A DNA stretch of 64,000 nucleotides from MPNO01 sp965205995 (GTDB lineage Bacteria; Pseudomonadota; Alphaproteobacteria; MPNO01): NCBI GenBank assembly GCA_965205995.1, contig OZ242200.1, positions 2,604,001 through 2,668,000 of the forward strand. Direction: 5' to 3'. The translations under genes and the position numbers were made by a program. Position 1 is the first letter of the stretch. Every line of letters starts with the position of its first letter. A model generated the notes under the pieces. It searched no databases. It was not told the DNA's origin and was given only the letters and a program-made list of their open reading frames with translations. Of this stretch, positions 45,210 to 53,542 are shown piece after piece.

Positions 45210-46433
45210 ATGGCGGGGCCGCTTTCCGGCCTCCGGGTCCTCGATTTCAGCCGCATCCTGGCCGGCCCCTGGGCCGCCCAGACGATGGCCGATCTCGGCG
45301 CCGAGGTGATCAAGATCGAGCGCCCCGGCAGCGGCGACGACACCCGCCAGTGGGGTCCCCCCTTCATCGTCGCCGAGGACGGCAGCGAGATCCCCGACGC
45401 GGCCTATTTCCACTGCGCCAACCGGGGCAAGAAATCGGTCACCCTCGACCTCGCCTCGGCCAGGGGGCAGGAGATCGTCCGCCGGCTGGTCGCGACCTCC
45501 GACATCCTGCTGGAGAACTACAAGCGCGGCGGGCTCGCCCGCTACGGGCTCGGCTACGAGGACTTGCGCGCCGTCAATCCCGGGCTGATCTACTGCTCGA
45601 TCACCGGCTTCGGCCAGACCGGGCCCTATGCCGACCGCGCGGGCTACGATTTCCTCATCCAGGCGATGGGCGGGCTGATGTCGATCACCGGCGAGCGCGA
45701 CGACCTGCCGGGCGGCGGCCCGCAGAAGGTGGGCGTCGCCGTCACCGACGTGCTGACCGGGCTCTACACCGCGATCGCGGCGCTGGCCGCCCTGCGCGAG
45801 CGCGAACGCACCGGCAGGGGCAAGCATGTCGACATGGCGCTGTTCGACGTCGCGGTGGCGTCCACCGCCAACCAGGCGATGAACTATCTCGTCACCGGCA
45901 AGGCGCCGGCCCGGATGGGCAACGCGCATCCCAACGTGGTCCCCTACCAGTCGTTCAAGACGGTCGACCACTATGTCGTCGTCGCGGTCGGCAACGATTC
46001 CCAATACGCCCGGTTCTGCCAGGCCGGCGGGCGGCCCGAGCTCGCCGGGGACGAGCGTTTCAGGACCAATGCCGGGCGGGTCGAGCACCGCGATGCGCTG
46101 ATCCCGGCGCTCGCCGAGATGATGCTGACCCGGACGCAGGACGCGTGGATCGCCGCGCTCGAAGCGGTCGGCGTCCCCTGCGGGCCGATCAACGACCTCG
46201 ACCAGATTTTCGCCGACCCGCAGGCCGAGGCGCGCGGGCTCAGGATCGACCTGCCGCAAAGCGCGGCGGGAACCGTGCCCGGCGTCGCCAACCCGATCCG
46301 CTATGTCGGCGAGCCGCACGACTACCCGGGCGGCGCGCCGGTCCTCGGCGAGCACACCGGGCAGGTGCTCACCGACCTCCTCGGCATGGACGCCGACGAG
46401 ATCGCGGCGCTCAGGGAAGACGGGGTGGTCTGA
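45210..46433 (+). CDS. CaiB/BaiF CoA-transferase family protein
   Basis: 407-residue class III CoA transferase: LRVLDFSRILAGPWAAQTMADLGAEVIKIE at the N-terminus, FGQTGPYADRAGYDFLIQAMGGLM, and the catalytic Asp in KVGVAVTDVLTGLY. This matches enzymes moving CoA between succinyl-CoA (or similar) and dicarboxylic acids, as in glutarate CoA-transferase. Its tight link with gcdH suggests a glutarate-to-crotonyl-CoA pair. It is convergent with the MetF-like gene. Confidence 0.9.
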   Translation: MAGPLSGLRVLDFSRILAGPWAAQTMADLGAEVIKIERPGSGDDTRQWGPPFIVAEDGSEIPDAAYFHCANRGKKSVTLDLASARGQEIVRRLVATSDILLENYKRGGLARYGLGYEDLRAVNPGLIYCSITGFGQTGPYADRAGYDFLIQAMGGLMSITGERDDLPGGGPQKVGVAVTDVLTGLYTAIAALAALRERERTGRGKHVDMALFDVAVASTANQAMNYLVTGKAPARMGNAHPNVVPYQSFKTVDHYVVVAVGNDSQYARFCQAGGRPELAGDERFRTNAGRVEHRDALIPALAEMMLTRTQDAWIAALEAVGVPCGPINDLDQIFADPQAEARGLRIDLPQSAAGTVPGVANPIRYVGEPHDYPGGAPVLGEHTGQVLTDLLGMDADEIAALREDGVV

Positions 46434-46458
46434 GCCCGGCCGCCGCCGGCGCCGCGCC

Positions 46459-47400
46459 CTACACCGCCGCGCGGCGGTTTTCGAGAATCCCGGACTCGCG
46501 GATCGTCACGGGGATCGAGGACAGCCCGACCGGCGCCATCAAATGGACGCCGGAGACGCCGCGCAGCTCGGCGAGGGCGCGGATCAGCTCGGCGCAGACG
46601 GCGATCCCCTCCGCCTTCTGGTCGGCCGCCCGTTCGAGGCGTTCGACGATCGAGTCCGGGATCTGCACCCCCCACAGATTGTCGCGCATCCAGCGCGCCG
46701 AGCGCGCCGATGCGAGCGGGCCGATGCCGATCAGCAGGAACACCCGGTCGAGGAGCCCGGCTCCTTCCAGCGCCTCGGCGTAGCGCCGGACGATGTCGAT
46801 GTCCCAGCAGAGCTGGGTCTGCACGAACCCCGCCCCCGCCTCGATCTTGCGCGCGAGCCCGGTCGGGCGCCAGCCAGGGTCCGGGTCGACCGGGGTGTCG
46901 GCGGCGCCGATGAAGAGGCGGGGCGCGGTCGCGATCTCCCGCCCCGAGGCCAGGGCTTCGCCGGCGCGCATCTTGGCCGCGATCTGGATCAGGTCGCGGC
47001 TGTCGACGTCGAAGACCGGCTTGGGCGGCGGGATCTCGTTCGAATCGGGTTCGTCGCCGCGCAGGATCAGCACATTGCGCACACCGACCGCCGAGGCGCC
47101 GAGCAGGTCGGCCTGGAGCGCGATCCGGTTGCGGTCGCGGCAGGTGAACTGGAGGATCGGCTCGAGCTCCGCGCGGACCAGGATGGCGGCGGCGGCGAGC
47201 GCCGACATGTGGACCATCGCCCTGGGCCCGTCGGTGACGTTGAGCGCATCGACCAGGCCGCGGAACGGCTCGGCGAGCGCCAGCAATTCGCCGGGCGCGC
47301 CCGAGGCCGGCGGGGTGATCTCGGCGGTGACGGCGAAGTCGCCGTTGAGCAGGGTTCGCGCGAAGCCCGATTCCGCCGCCGTCTCGGGGGACAGGAACAC
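46459..47400 (-). CDS. Methylenetetrahydrofolate reductase-like protein (MetF family)
   Basis: 313-residue MTHFR-fold protein. AVTAEITPPA holds the N-terminal Glu of the barrel, LNVTDGPRAMVHMSALAAA and LQFTCRDRNRIALQADLLGA are standard folate/FAD segments, and NVLILRGDEP is the family LxxRGDxP motif. The start is GTG at 47400, preceded by an excellent AGGAGGT; a Met 10 codons upstream would overlap the preceding gene by 26 bp. It interconverts methylene- and methyl-tetrahydrofolate. It follows the HTH-methyltransferase gene by only 4 bp, suggesting linked methyl-group metabolism. Confidence 0.9.
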   Translation of the reverse strand: MFLSPETAAESGFARTLLNGDFAVTAEITPPASGAPGELLALAEPFRGLVDALNVTDGPRAMVHMSALAAAAILVRAELEPILQFTCRDRNRIALQADLLGASAVGVRNVLILRGDEPDSNEIPPPKPVFDVDSRDLIQIAAKMRAGEALASGREIATAPRLFIGAADTPVDPDPGWRPTGLARKIEAGAGFVQTQLCWDIDIVRRYAEALEGAGLLDRVFLLIGIGPLASARSARWMRDNLWGVQIPDSIVERLERAADQKAEGIAVCAELIRALAELRGVSGVHLMAPVGLSSIPVTIRESGILENRRAAV

Positions 47401-47404
47401 CGTT

Positions 47405-48784
47405 CTACCTCCTGCGCCGGGAAACCACATAGGATTCGTCGTAGAACCAGAGCCCGCCCTGGCGGTTCAGAACCTCGCGGGTCGCGTCGAGATAGCCGCG
47501 CTCGGCGATCACGTCCTCGAGACGTTCATCCTCGATCTGGGCGACATAGATGGCGGCGTTCCAGGCCGCGAACAGGGTCGAGGTGCCGATGCTCCGCCCG
47601 CCGACCTCGCTCGGCAGGGTGTGCATGTCGTAGCGGAAGATCGACCGCTTGTCGGCATAGGCGTTGAAGTTGAGGTCGCGGGCCTCGCGGCCGAGCTCGT
47701 CCTTGAGCGCCTTGAGGAGCTCGTGCCGGTTGGTGGTGAACGGGTCCTCGCCCGGCCACACCCTGCGGACGATCTCGAGCCCCGGATCGCCGCCGCGCGA
47801 ATGGATGCCGAGCAGCCGCCCGCCGGGCGCGAGGCTGCGGGCGAGCGGCGCGAGGACCTTCTTCACCTTGAAGGAGACCGGCATGCGCGCGCGATAAGGC
47901 TGCGAGGCGATCACCAGATCGTAATCCGCCTTCACCGCGCCGGGGCGCGGGATCACCTGGTCGAGCAGGAATTTATGGTCCTCGCGATAGACCACCAGCA
48001 CCGACGGGCGGACATAGAGCGGGTTGCCGGTCTTCTCGGAGGGGCGGACCTGCCAGGTTTCGGCGAGCCTCGGCTGGAGCCCGGTGATCTGCTCGTGGAA
48101 TTCGTGCGAGGAATCGCCTTCGAGCGCGACCTCGATCCAGTTGAGCGCCGCCGCCGCCTCCATCGAGCGCGGCATCAGCCACGGCGCCTCGGTGTAATAG
48201 AGGTTGGTGATCACCAGCACGGTCGCCGGGTGCTCGTAGAACCGGTCGGGCATCCGCTCCAGCCCGAGGCGCACGTCCTCGAGGCTGATCTCCTTGCCGA
48301 CGATGTAGAACGGCAGCGTCCGGAACCGCCGGTGCATCTGGCGCATCACCCCGGTGAGCACGCTGCCGTCGCCCATGCCCGCGTCGAACAGGCGAAGCGC
48401 CGGCGGCTGGGGGTGGATATTGGCGAGCTCCATGCCGGCGCGCTCGGCGACCACCCATTTCTCCGAGCAGGTGTTGACGAAGGCGAGGTATTTCTGCCGG
48501 TTGTCGTAGAAGCGGAAGGCGGTCTTGGGATCGCCCTCGGGCGCGGTCTCGACGGCTGGCGGCGGCGGCGCCGGATCGAGGCTGCCGGCGCCGGGCGCCG
48601 CGCCGTTCTCGGTAAGGAACCGGCGCACCCGGTCGACGGTGGCGGTGGTCACCCCCTTGCCTTCGCGGAGCCGGCCGACGAACTTGCCGTCATTGACGAC
48701 GATCCGACCGAAGGTCGTCTCGGCGATGCCGGCGTCGCGGCAATAGGCCTCGATCTCGTCGACCAGCTCGTCCTGGACATCCAT
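47405..48784 (-). CDS. HTH-like domain fused to class I SAM-dependent methyltransferase-like protein
   Basis: 459-residue two-part protein. Residues 1-55 (ELVDEIEAYCRDAGIAETTF...RVRRFLTEN) resemble a small repressor-type HTH domain common in alphaproteobacteria (TxFGRxxxxDxxFVxxLRxGxGxTxxTxDRVxxF). A Pro/Ala-rich linker (about 56-80) leads to a Rossmann methyltransferase-like domain with motif I LFDAGMGDGS. LGIHSRGGDP and LYYTEAPWLMP are further conserved-looking stretches. The start at 48784 gives MDVQDEL. It lies 4 bp upstream of metF-like and about 90 bp downstream of a 30-bp palindrome. It might be a regulator-enzyme for C1 metabolism; function unknown. Confidence 0.8.
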   Translation of the reverse strand: MDVQDELVDEIEAYCRDAGIAETTFGRIVVNDGKFVGRLREGKGVTTATVDRVRRFLTENGAAPGAGSLDPAPPPPAVETAPEGDPKTAFRFYDNRQKYLAFVNTCSEKWVVAERAGMELANIHPQPPALRLFDAGMGDGSVLTGVMRQMHRRFRTLPFYIVGKEISLEDVRLGLERMPDRFYEHPATVLVITNLYYTEAPWLMPRSMEAAAALNWIEVALEGDSSHEFHEQITGLQPRLAETWQVRPSEKTGNPLYVRPSVLVVYREDHKFLLDQVIPRPGAVKADYDLVIASQPYRARMPVSFKVKKVLAPLARSLAPGGRLLGIHSRGGDPGLEIVRRVWPGEDPFTTNRHELLKALKDELGREARDLNFNAYADKRSIFRYDMHTLPSEVGGRSIGTSTLFAAWNAAIYVAQIEDERLEDVIAERGYLDATREVLNRQGGLWFYDESYVVSRRRR

Positions 48785-48871
48785 CGGCGGGCCTCGCGCT
48801 CGATACGAACAGGTTTCGCTACCCCGGCTTCGCAGCCCTGTCAAACTGTTTTTCCCATCGAAACACGAAAG

Positions 48872-48901
48872 CAGGATAATGGGATATATCCCATTATCCT
48901 G
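48872..48901. promoter_or_regulatory. 30-bp perfect palindrome upstream of the methyltransferase/MetF operon
   Basis: The arm CAGGATAATGGGATA is followed directly by its exact reverse complement, giving a 30-bp gapless palindrome with core TGGGA-TATA-TCCCA. It lies 87 bp before the methyltransferase start. There is no T-run on either side, so it is an operator candidate more than a terminator of the upstream hyuB gene (which ends at 48972). Confidence 0.65.
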
Positions 48902-48932
48902 GCCAAAACGGCGGGTTTGACGTTTAACAGGC

Positions 48933-48948
48933 GTGGGATTTTTCCCAC
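48933..48948. promoter_or_regulatory. Second TGGGA-N4-TCCCA palindrome
   Basis: GTGGGA-TTTT-TCCCAC, sharing the TGGGA-N4-TCCCA core with the 30-bp palindrome 54 bp away (centre to centre), about five helical turns. It is flanked by GACGTTT and AAACGTC, a further imperfect inverted repeat. A single half-site-like TTTTTCCCA occurs near 48849. Two sites of one design in one intergenic gap suggest cooperative binding of a repressor. Confidence 0.6.
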
Positions 48949-48971
48949 AAACGTCGCGTGGGACGAACCGC

Positions 48972-50705
48972 TCAGGCGGGGTCTTCGCCGCGTCTCCGGA
49001 GCCGTCCGGTCTCCGCCGCGTCGAGCGCGCCGTCCGCGTCGACGGCGACGCCGTAGCTGTCCCGCGCCGCTTGCGCCGTGACATAGCCGTCGTCGATGTC
49101 GGCGAGTACGAGCCCGGGCGCGCGTTCGAACGGGTCGCCGTAACCGCCGCCGCCGCTCTGGCAGAGGCGGATCGACGTGCCCGCCGTCACGTGCCGCGTC
49201 TCCAGCACGTCCATCTCCTGCGATGTTCCGTCGGCGAAGGCGATGGAGGTGGACGCCGGGGCCGGGCTGGCGCCGCCGAACAGCCCCCAGGCGGCGTGGC
49301 GATGGTTGGCGGTCCTGAGCGTCAGCGTGCAGTCGGTGAGGAACGCGTATTCGCGGGCGAAGCCGATGCCGCCGCGATGCGCCCCCGCGCCGGCGCTGTC
49401 GGGCAGCAGCTCGTAGCGCTTCACCCGGATCGGGTACTCGGTCTCCACGATCTCGACCGGCGTCCCCGGCGCGAAATGGTTCATCGGCATCAGGATGGAG
49501 GCGCCGTCGCCCGCGCTGGTGCCGCCGAGCGATGTGTTCATCAGCTCGTACTGGACGGTCGCCTTGCCGGCGCGCCCCGCCGCATAGCCGATCGCCATGG
49601 CACCCGTCCCGAGCCCGGACGGCGCGACCGCGCGCGCCGGGTTGAGCGTCCCGAGCGCGGCGAGCACCACGTTGTAGACCATGTGCGAGGTCGGGAAATA
49701 ATGGTTCACGGTCGCCGGGAATTGCGGGCTCACGATCCGGCCCGGCGGGATGACGAAGTCGACCGCTTCGAAGGCGCCGGCATTCATCGGGATCGTCGGA
49801 TCGGAGGCGGCGAGGATCGCCTGCATCGAGACCGCGCGCGCGGTCGGCTCGGGCGTGTTGATCGGGCCGGCGGTCTGCGGATCGCTGCCGCTGAAATCGA
49901 GCGTCAGGCGGTCGCCCGACTTCTCCACCCGGACATGGATACGCACCGGCCGGTCGCGGTCGGCCCCGTCATGGTCCATCAGCCCCTCGGCCTCGGCGGC
50001 GCCGTCCGCCCAGCAGGAAACCGCCGCCCTCACCCGGTCGGCGGTCCGGATCATCAGCGCGTCCATGGTCCCGGTCACGATATCCGCGCCGAACGCCTCG
50101 CAGAGCTCCGCCATGCGCCTTGCGCCGAGCCGGGTCGCGCCCATCTGGCCACGCAGATCGCCGATCACCACGTCGGGTATCCGGCTGTTGTTGCGGACGA
50201 TCGCCTCGATTTCGGCGTTGACGCCGTCGGCGGTCCACATGCGGACCGGCGGCACCAGGAGTCCGTCATGGAAGATCTCGCGCGCCGCCGCGCCGGACGA
50301 ACCCGGCACCAGCCCGCCGACATCGGCCTTGTGGGCGACGCTCACCCCGAAGGCGACCAGCCTTCCCTCGTAGAAGGCGGGCGTCGCGACCACGAAATCG
50401 GGGACGTGGCTGTTGCCCGCCTTGTAGGGGTCGTTGCAGACGAAGCCGTCGCCGTCGCGCATGGTCTCCGGCGGGTAGCGCTCGAAGATGCTGCCGATCG
50501 CCTTGGAATAGAGCAGCGAATGGTATTGCAGCCCGCCGCCCACCATGACCACGCGGCCGGTGCCGTCGGTCAGCCCCGCGGTGCCGTCCTGGGATTCGCG
50601 GAGAATCGGCGAGTAGCCGCTATGGAACAGCGCATGCGCCATCGCCTCGGTGGTCTCGCGCAGGCGGCTCAGCACCACCTCGATGGTGATCGCATCCAGG
50701 CTCAT
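48972..50705 (-). CDS. hyuB: Hydantoinase B/oxoprolinase family protein
   Basis: 577-residue HyuB-family subunit: TIEVVLSRLRETTEAMAHAL at the N-terminus, NDPYKAGNSHVPDF, DLRGQMGATRLGARRM, FPATVNHYFPTSHMVYN and MNTSLGGTSAGDGAS. With HyuA it forms an ATP-dependent ring-opening hydrolase of hydantoins, oxoproline-like lactams or (as in acetone carboxylase relatives) other small molecules. The ATG at 50705 overlaps the HyuA stop by 4 bp (ATGA). The long frame upstream of it is shadow sequence. Confidence 0.92.
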   Translation of the reverse strand: MSLDAITIEVVLSRLRETTEAMAHALFHSGYSPILRESQDGTAGLTDGTGRVVMVGGGLQYHSLLYSKAIGSIFERYPPETMRDGDGFVCNDPYKAGNSHVPDFVVATPAFYEGRLVAFGVSVAHKADVGGLVPGSSGAAAREIFHDGLLVPPVRMWTADGVNAEIEAIVRNNSRIPDVVIGDLRGQMGATRLGARRMAELCEAFGADIVTGTMDALMIRTADRVRAAVSCWADGAAEAEGLMDHDGADRDRPVRIHVRVEKSGDRLTLDFSGSDPQTAGPINTPEPTARAVSMQAILAASDPTIPMNAGAFEAVDFVIPPGRIVSPQFPATVNHYFPTSHMVYNVVLAALGTLNPARAVAPSGLGTGAMAIGYAAGRAGKATVQYELMNTSLGGTSAGDGASILMPMNHFAPGTPVEIVETEYPIRVKRYELLPDSAGAGAHRGGIGFAREYAFLTDCTLTLRTANHRHAAWGLFGGASPAPASTSIAFADGTSQEMDVLETRHVTAGTSIRLCQSGGGGYGDPFERAPGLVLADIDDGYVTAQAARDSYGVAVDADGALDAAETGRLRRRGEDPA

Positions 50706-52777
50706 GGCGTGTCTCCCGCGGCGATGACGAGGTTGCCATGCGCTTCCACCGTCGCGCTCTGGCCGGACAGGACGACCGTCGTCGAATCGAATTGCTGGAT
50801 CACCGCGGCGCCCTCGATCCGGTCGCCGGCGCGCAGCCGCGCCCGGTCGTAGAGCCGGCAGGGCACGAAGCCGCCGGCCTCGAAATCGAACAGCTCGCGG
50901 GCGCCGGTCCCGGCCGCGGACGGGTCGCCGTCGCCGGCCTCGACCGGCGGCAGTTCGAGCTGCGGCACGGCGATCTCGGCGATCGCCCGGAAGGTGACCG
51001 CCTCGGCATCCTCGTCGGGCGCGCTCGCGCCGTAGACCCGCGCGTGAAGCTCGTCGAAACGGGATTTGAGCGCCGTCTTCTCGTCCTCGTCGACCGGGCG
51101 CGCCAGGCAATCGACGGCGAGCTGGTAGCCCTGGTGCAGATAGCGCATGTCGATCTGGCGGCGGAGCACCACCTCGGCTTGGTCGAACCCCTCCTCGCGC
51201 ACATCGGCGCGGGCGCGCGCTTCCAGGTCCTGGAACTCGTCCTCCATCGCGTCCACCGGCAGGCCGGCCAGCACCCCGACCGAGGACTTGACGTAGATAT
51301 GGCGGACATCGGTCTGCAGCAGCCCGAAGGCGCTGTTGAGCCCGGGCGCGAGCGGCACGACGACGTGGGCGATGCCGATATCGCGCGCCAGCGCCGCGGC
51401 ATGCAGCGGACCGGCCCCGCCGAAGGCGATCAGCGCGAAATCGCGCGGATCGGCGCCGCGGCGCTGGAAGGCGAGGCGGAGATCGACCGCCATGTTCGAG
51501 TTGATGATGCGGATTATCCCGGCCGCCGCCTCGATCGCATCGAGGCCGAGGGGGTCGGCCACCCGCTCCTTGACCGCCGCGCGGGCGAGCTCGGGGTCCA
51601 TCGTCATCCGCCCGCCGAGCACGCTGCCGGCGCCGAGCGCGCCGAGCAGCAAATTGGCGTCCGTCACCGTCGGCTCGACCCCGCCCCGCCCGTAGCAGGC
51701 GGGTCCCGGATCGGCGCCGGCGCTGCGCGGGCCGACCTTCATCAGCCCGTCTCTGCCGATATAGGCGATGGTGCCGCCGCCGGCGCCGAGCGTCGCCACC
51801 GAAAGCATCGGCGTGCCGATATCCTGCCCGGCGATGCGGCCCGAATCCGTCTCCTCGATCCGCCCGTCGGCGATCACCGCGATATCGGTCGAGGTGCCGC
51901 CCATGTCGAAGGTGACCACGTTCGGGCGCTCGACCAGCAGGCCCAGGGCCTGGCCCGACACGGCGCCCGCCGCCGGCCCCGACAGGAGGGTCTGGTTGGC
52001 GAACCGCGCGCCGAGATTGATCCGCATCAGCCCGCCATGCGACTGCATCAGGAAGAGCTGCGGGGTTTCGATACCGGCCTGCTTGAGCGCCGCTTCGAGG
52101 CTGAGCAGATAGGTCTCGACCCGGGGGCCGACATAGGCGTCGATCGCGGTCGTGGAGAGCCTCGGGTATTCGCGGATCGTCGGCAGGATCTCGGACGACA
52201 GCGAGACCCTGAGCCCGGGCGCCTCCTCGGCGACGATCTCCGCCGTGCGGCGTTCATGGGCCGGGTTGCGGAAGCTGAACAGATAGCAGACCGCGAGCGA
52301 TTCGATCCGCTTCGCCGCCAAGGCCCGGACGGCTTCGCGCAGCCCGTCCTCGTCGAGCGGCGTCAGCACCGCGCCGGTGAAGTCGAGGCGCTCGACCGCC
52401 TCGGCGGTGCGCGACTGCGGCACCAGGAGGCGGGGCTTGCGGTAGAACGGGTCGAGCAGATCGTCGGCGTCGGGCTGCGACCAGCCGCGGGCCTCGTAGA
52501 CCGCGCGGAACCCGTCGGTGATCAGCAGCCCGGCGCGGGCCCCGTCCTCCTCGATCAGGGTGTTGGTGGCGACCGTCGTGCCGTGGACCAGGAAGCCGAT
52601 CTCGGACGGCGCGATGCCGGTCGCGAACAGCTCGCCCAGCGCATCGATCACCGCGCGCGAGGGGTCCTCGGGCACCGACGGGACCTTGACCGCGCGACGC
52701 TCGCCGGTGGCGGCGCAAAACGCGATCAGATCGGTGAACGTGCCCCCGGTGTCGACCCCCACCATCCAGCTCGTCAT
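50702..52777 (-). CDS. hyuA: Hydantoinase A/oxoprolinase family protein
   Basis: 691-residue ATP-binding HyuA subunit: VGVDTGGTFTDLI at the N-terminus (phosphate loop of the ASKHA fold), VHGTTVATNTLIE, NVVTFDMGGTSTDIAVI and GGAGPLHAAALARDI. The start at 52777 aligns GVDTGGTFTD with position 7, as in relatives; an in-frame ATG at 52807 adds only a short Arg-rich leader. It is translationally coupled to HyuB. Upstream lies a 334-bp gap with a repeat element. Confidence 0.92.
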   Translation of the reverse strand: MTSWMVGVDTGGTFTDLIAFCAATGERRAVKVPSVPEDPSRAVIDALGELFATGIAPSEIGFLVHGTTVATNTLIEEDGARAGLLITDGFRAVYEARGWSQPDADDLLDPFYRKPRLLVPQSRTAEAVERLDFTGAVLTPLDEDGLREAVRALAAKRIESLAVCYLFSFRNPAHERRTAEIVAEEAPGLRVSLSSEILPTIREYPRLSTTAIDAYVGPRVETYLLSLEAALKQAGIETPQLFLMQSHGGLMRINLGARFANQTLLSGPAAGAVSGQALGLLVERPNVVTFDMGGTSTDIAVIADGRIEETDSGRIAGQDIGTPMLSVATLGAGGGTIAYIGRDGLMKVGPRSAGADPGPACYGRGGVEPTVTDANLLLGALGAGSVLGGRMTMDPELARAAVKERVADPLGLDAIEAAAGIIRIINSNMAVDLRLAFQRRGADPRDFALIAFGGAGPLHAAALARDIGIAHVVVPLAPGLNSAFGLLQTDVRHIYVKSSVGVLAGLPVDAMEDEFQDLEARARADVREEGFDQAEVVLRRQIDMRYLHQGYQLAVDCLARPVDEDEKTALKSRFDELHARVYGASAPDEDAEAVTFRAIAEIAVPQLELPPVEAGDGDPSAAGTGARELFDFEAGGFVPCRLYDRARLRAGDRIEGAAVIQQFDSTTVVLSGQSATVEAHGNLVIAAGDTP

Positions 52778-52871
52778 GCCGCGCCGCCTTCCCGCGATGT
52801 CGCGCAATCGATGTCGCGCGGCATAGTATCACCGGGCATCGAGGCGGCAATCGCGGCCCGGGGGGTTGCCC

Positions 52872-52974
52872 GCCCTTCGATACGCCGCTTCGCGGCTACT
52901 CAGGGTGAGGATAGGGTTGGAGTAATAAAAATTATCCTCATCCCGAGTAGGTGCGCAAGCGCCGTATCGAGGGA
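52872..52974. repeat. Inverted-pair intergenic palindromic repeat, copy B
   Basis: Left arm beginning CCCTTCGATACGCCGCTTCG and right arm ending GCGCCGTATCGAGGGAC, each about 40 bp, separated by an AT-rich spacer (AATAAAAATTA). The left arm is identical to that of copy C over about 40 bp. The element sits between hyuA and the cupin gene. The rest of the 334-bp gap (52778-53111) has no other recognisable feature apart from whatever promoters it holds. Confidence 0.88.
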
Positions 52975-53111
52975 CCGCCGCGCCGCCAGGGAAACCCCTA
53001 CGGTTACAACCGAACCCGACCCACGATCGCTGCGGGCGCGCATCGGCCGCGTGTTGTGGCTCGCACGGGCGGAGGCTAGAATCGACGCAACCTGAAAATC
53101 GGAGAACGGAC

Positions 53112-53513
53112 ATGGCCGCCGCGACACCAATGCTGAAGGAACAGGATTCGCTTTCCCCCCTCGCCTCGCGTTTCGTCGACGTCGACACCCTGCCCTGGAA
53201 GCCGACGCCGTGCGAGGGCGTGGAGATGAAGATCCTGCTTGAGGACCCCGATACCGGGCTGATGACGGCGCTGTTCCGCTGGCAGCCGGGCGCAAGGCTG
53301 CCGCTGCACGAACATGTCGAGATCGAGCAGACCTATGTGCTCGAAGGCAGCATCCTCGACGACGAGGGCGAGGTGACGGCCGGCAACTATGTCTGGCGCC
53401 CGTCCGGCAACCGCCACGAGGCGGTCGCGCCCAACGGCGCGCTGGTGCTGGGCATGTTCCTCAAGCCCAACAAGTTCCTCGACGGCGACCTCGCCGGGCG
53501 GGAGCTCAAATAG
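53112..53513 (+). CDS. Cupin domain protein (ChrR/acetylacetone-dioxygenase-like)
   Basis: 133-residue single cupin. The metal-binding motif is LPLHEHVEIEQTYVLEG (His, His, Glu), with the second motif ending in SGNRHEAVAP (His). The N-terminus lacks a signal. This arrangement fits the ChrR-type cupins and small dioxygenases that cleave beta-diketones or hydroxyacetophenones. It begins a run of plus-strand genes, 29 bp before the amidohydrolase, with which it probably shares an operon. Substrate unknown. Confidence 0.85.
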   Translation: MAAATPMLKEQDSLSPLASRFVDVDTLPWKPTPCEGVEMKILLEDPDTGLMTALFRWQPGARLPLHEHVEIEQTYVLEGSILDDEGEVTAGNYVWRPSGNRHEAVAPNGALVLGMFLKPNKFLDGDLAGRELK

Positions 53514-53542
53514 CGCGCGGCGCGACACCAGCGGGGTCAGCC

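Noticed and set aside
48872..48901. 30-bp palindrome as rho-independent terminator of hyuB
   Set aside because: The stem is AT-rich and not followed by a T-run in either direction; operator is a better reading.
52778..53111. Possible small gene or RNA in the 334-bp gap
   Set aside because: Only the repeat element is recognisable; short frames in the gap lack ribosome-binding sites and conserved patterns.
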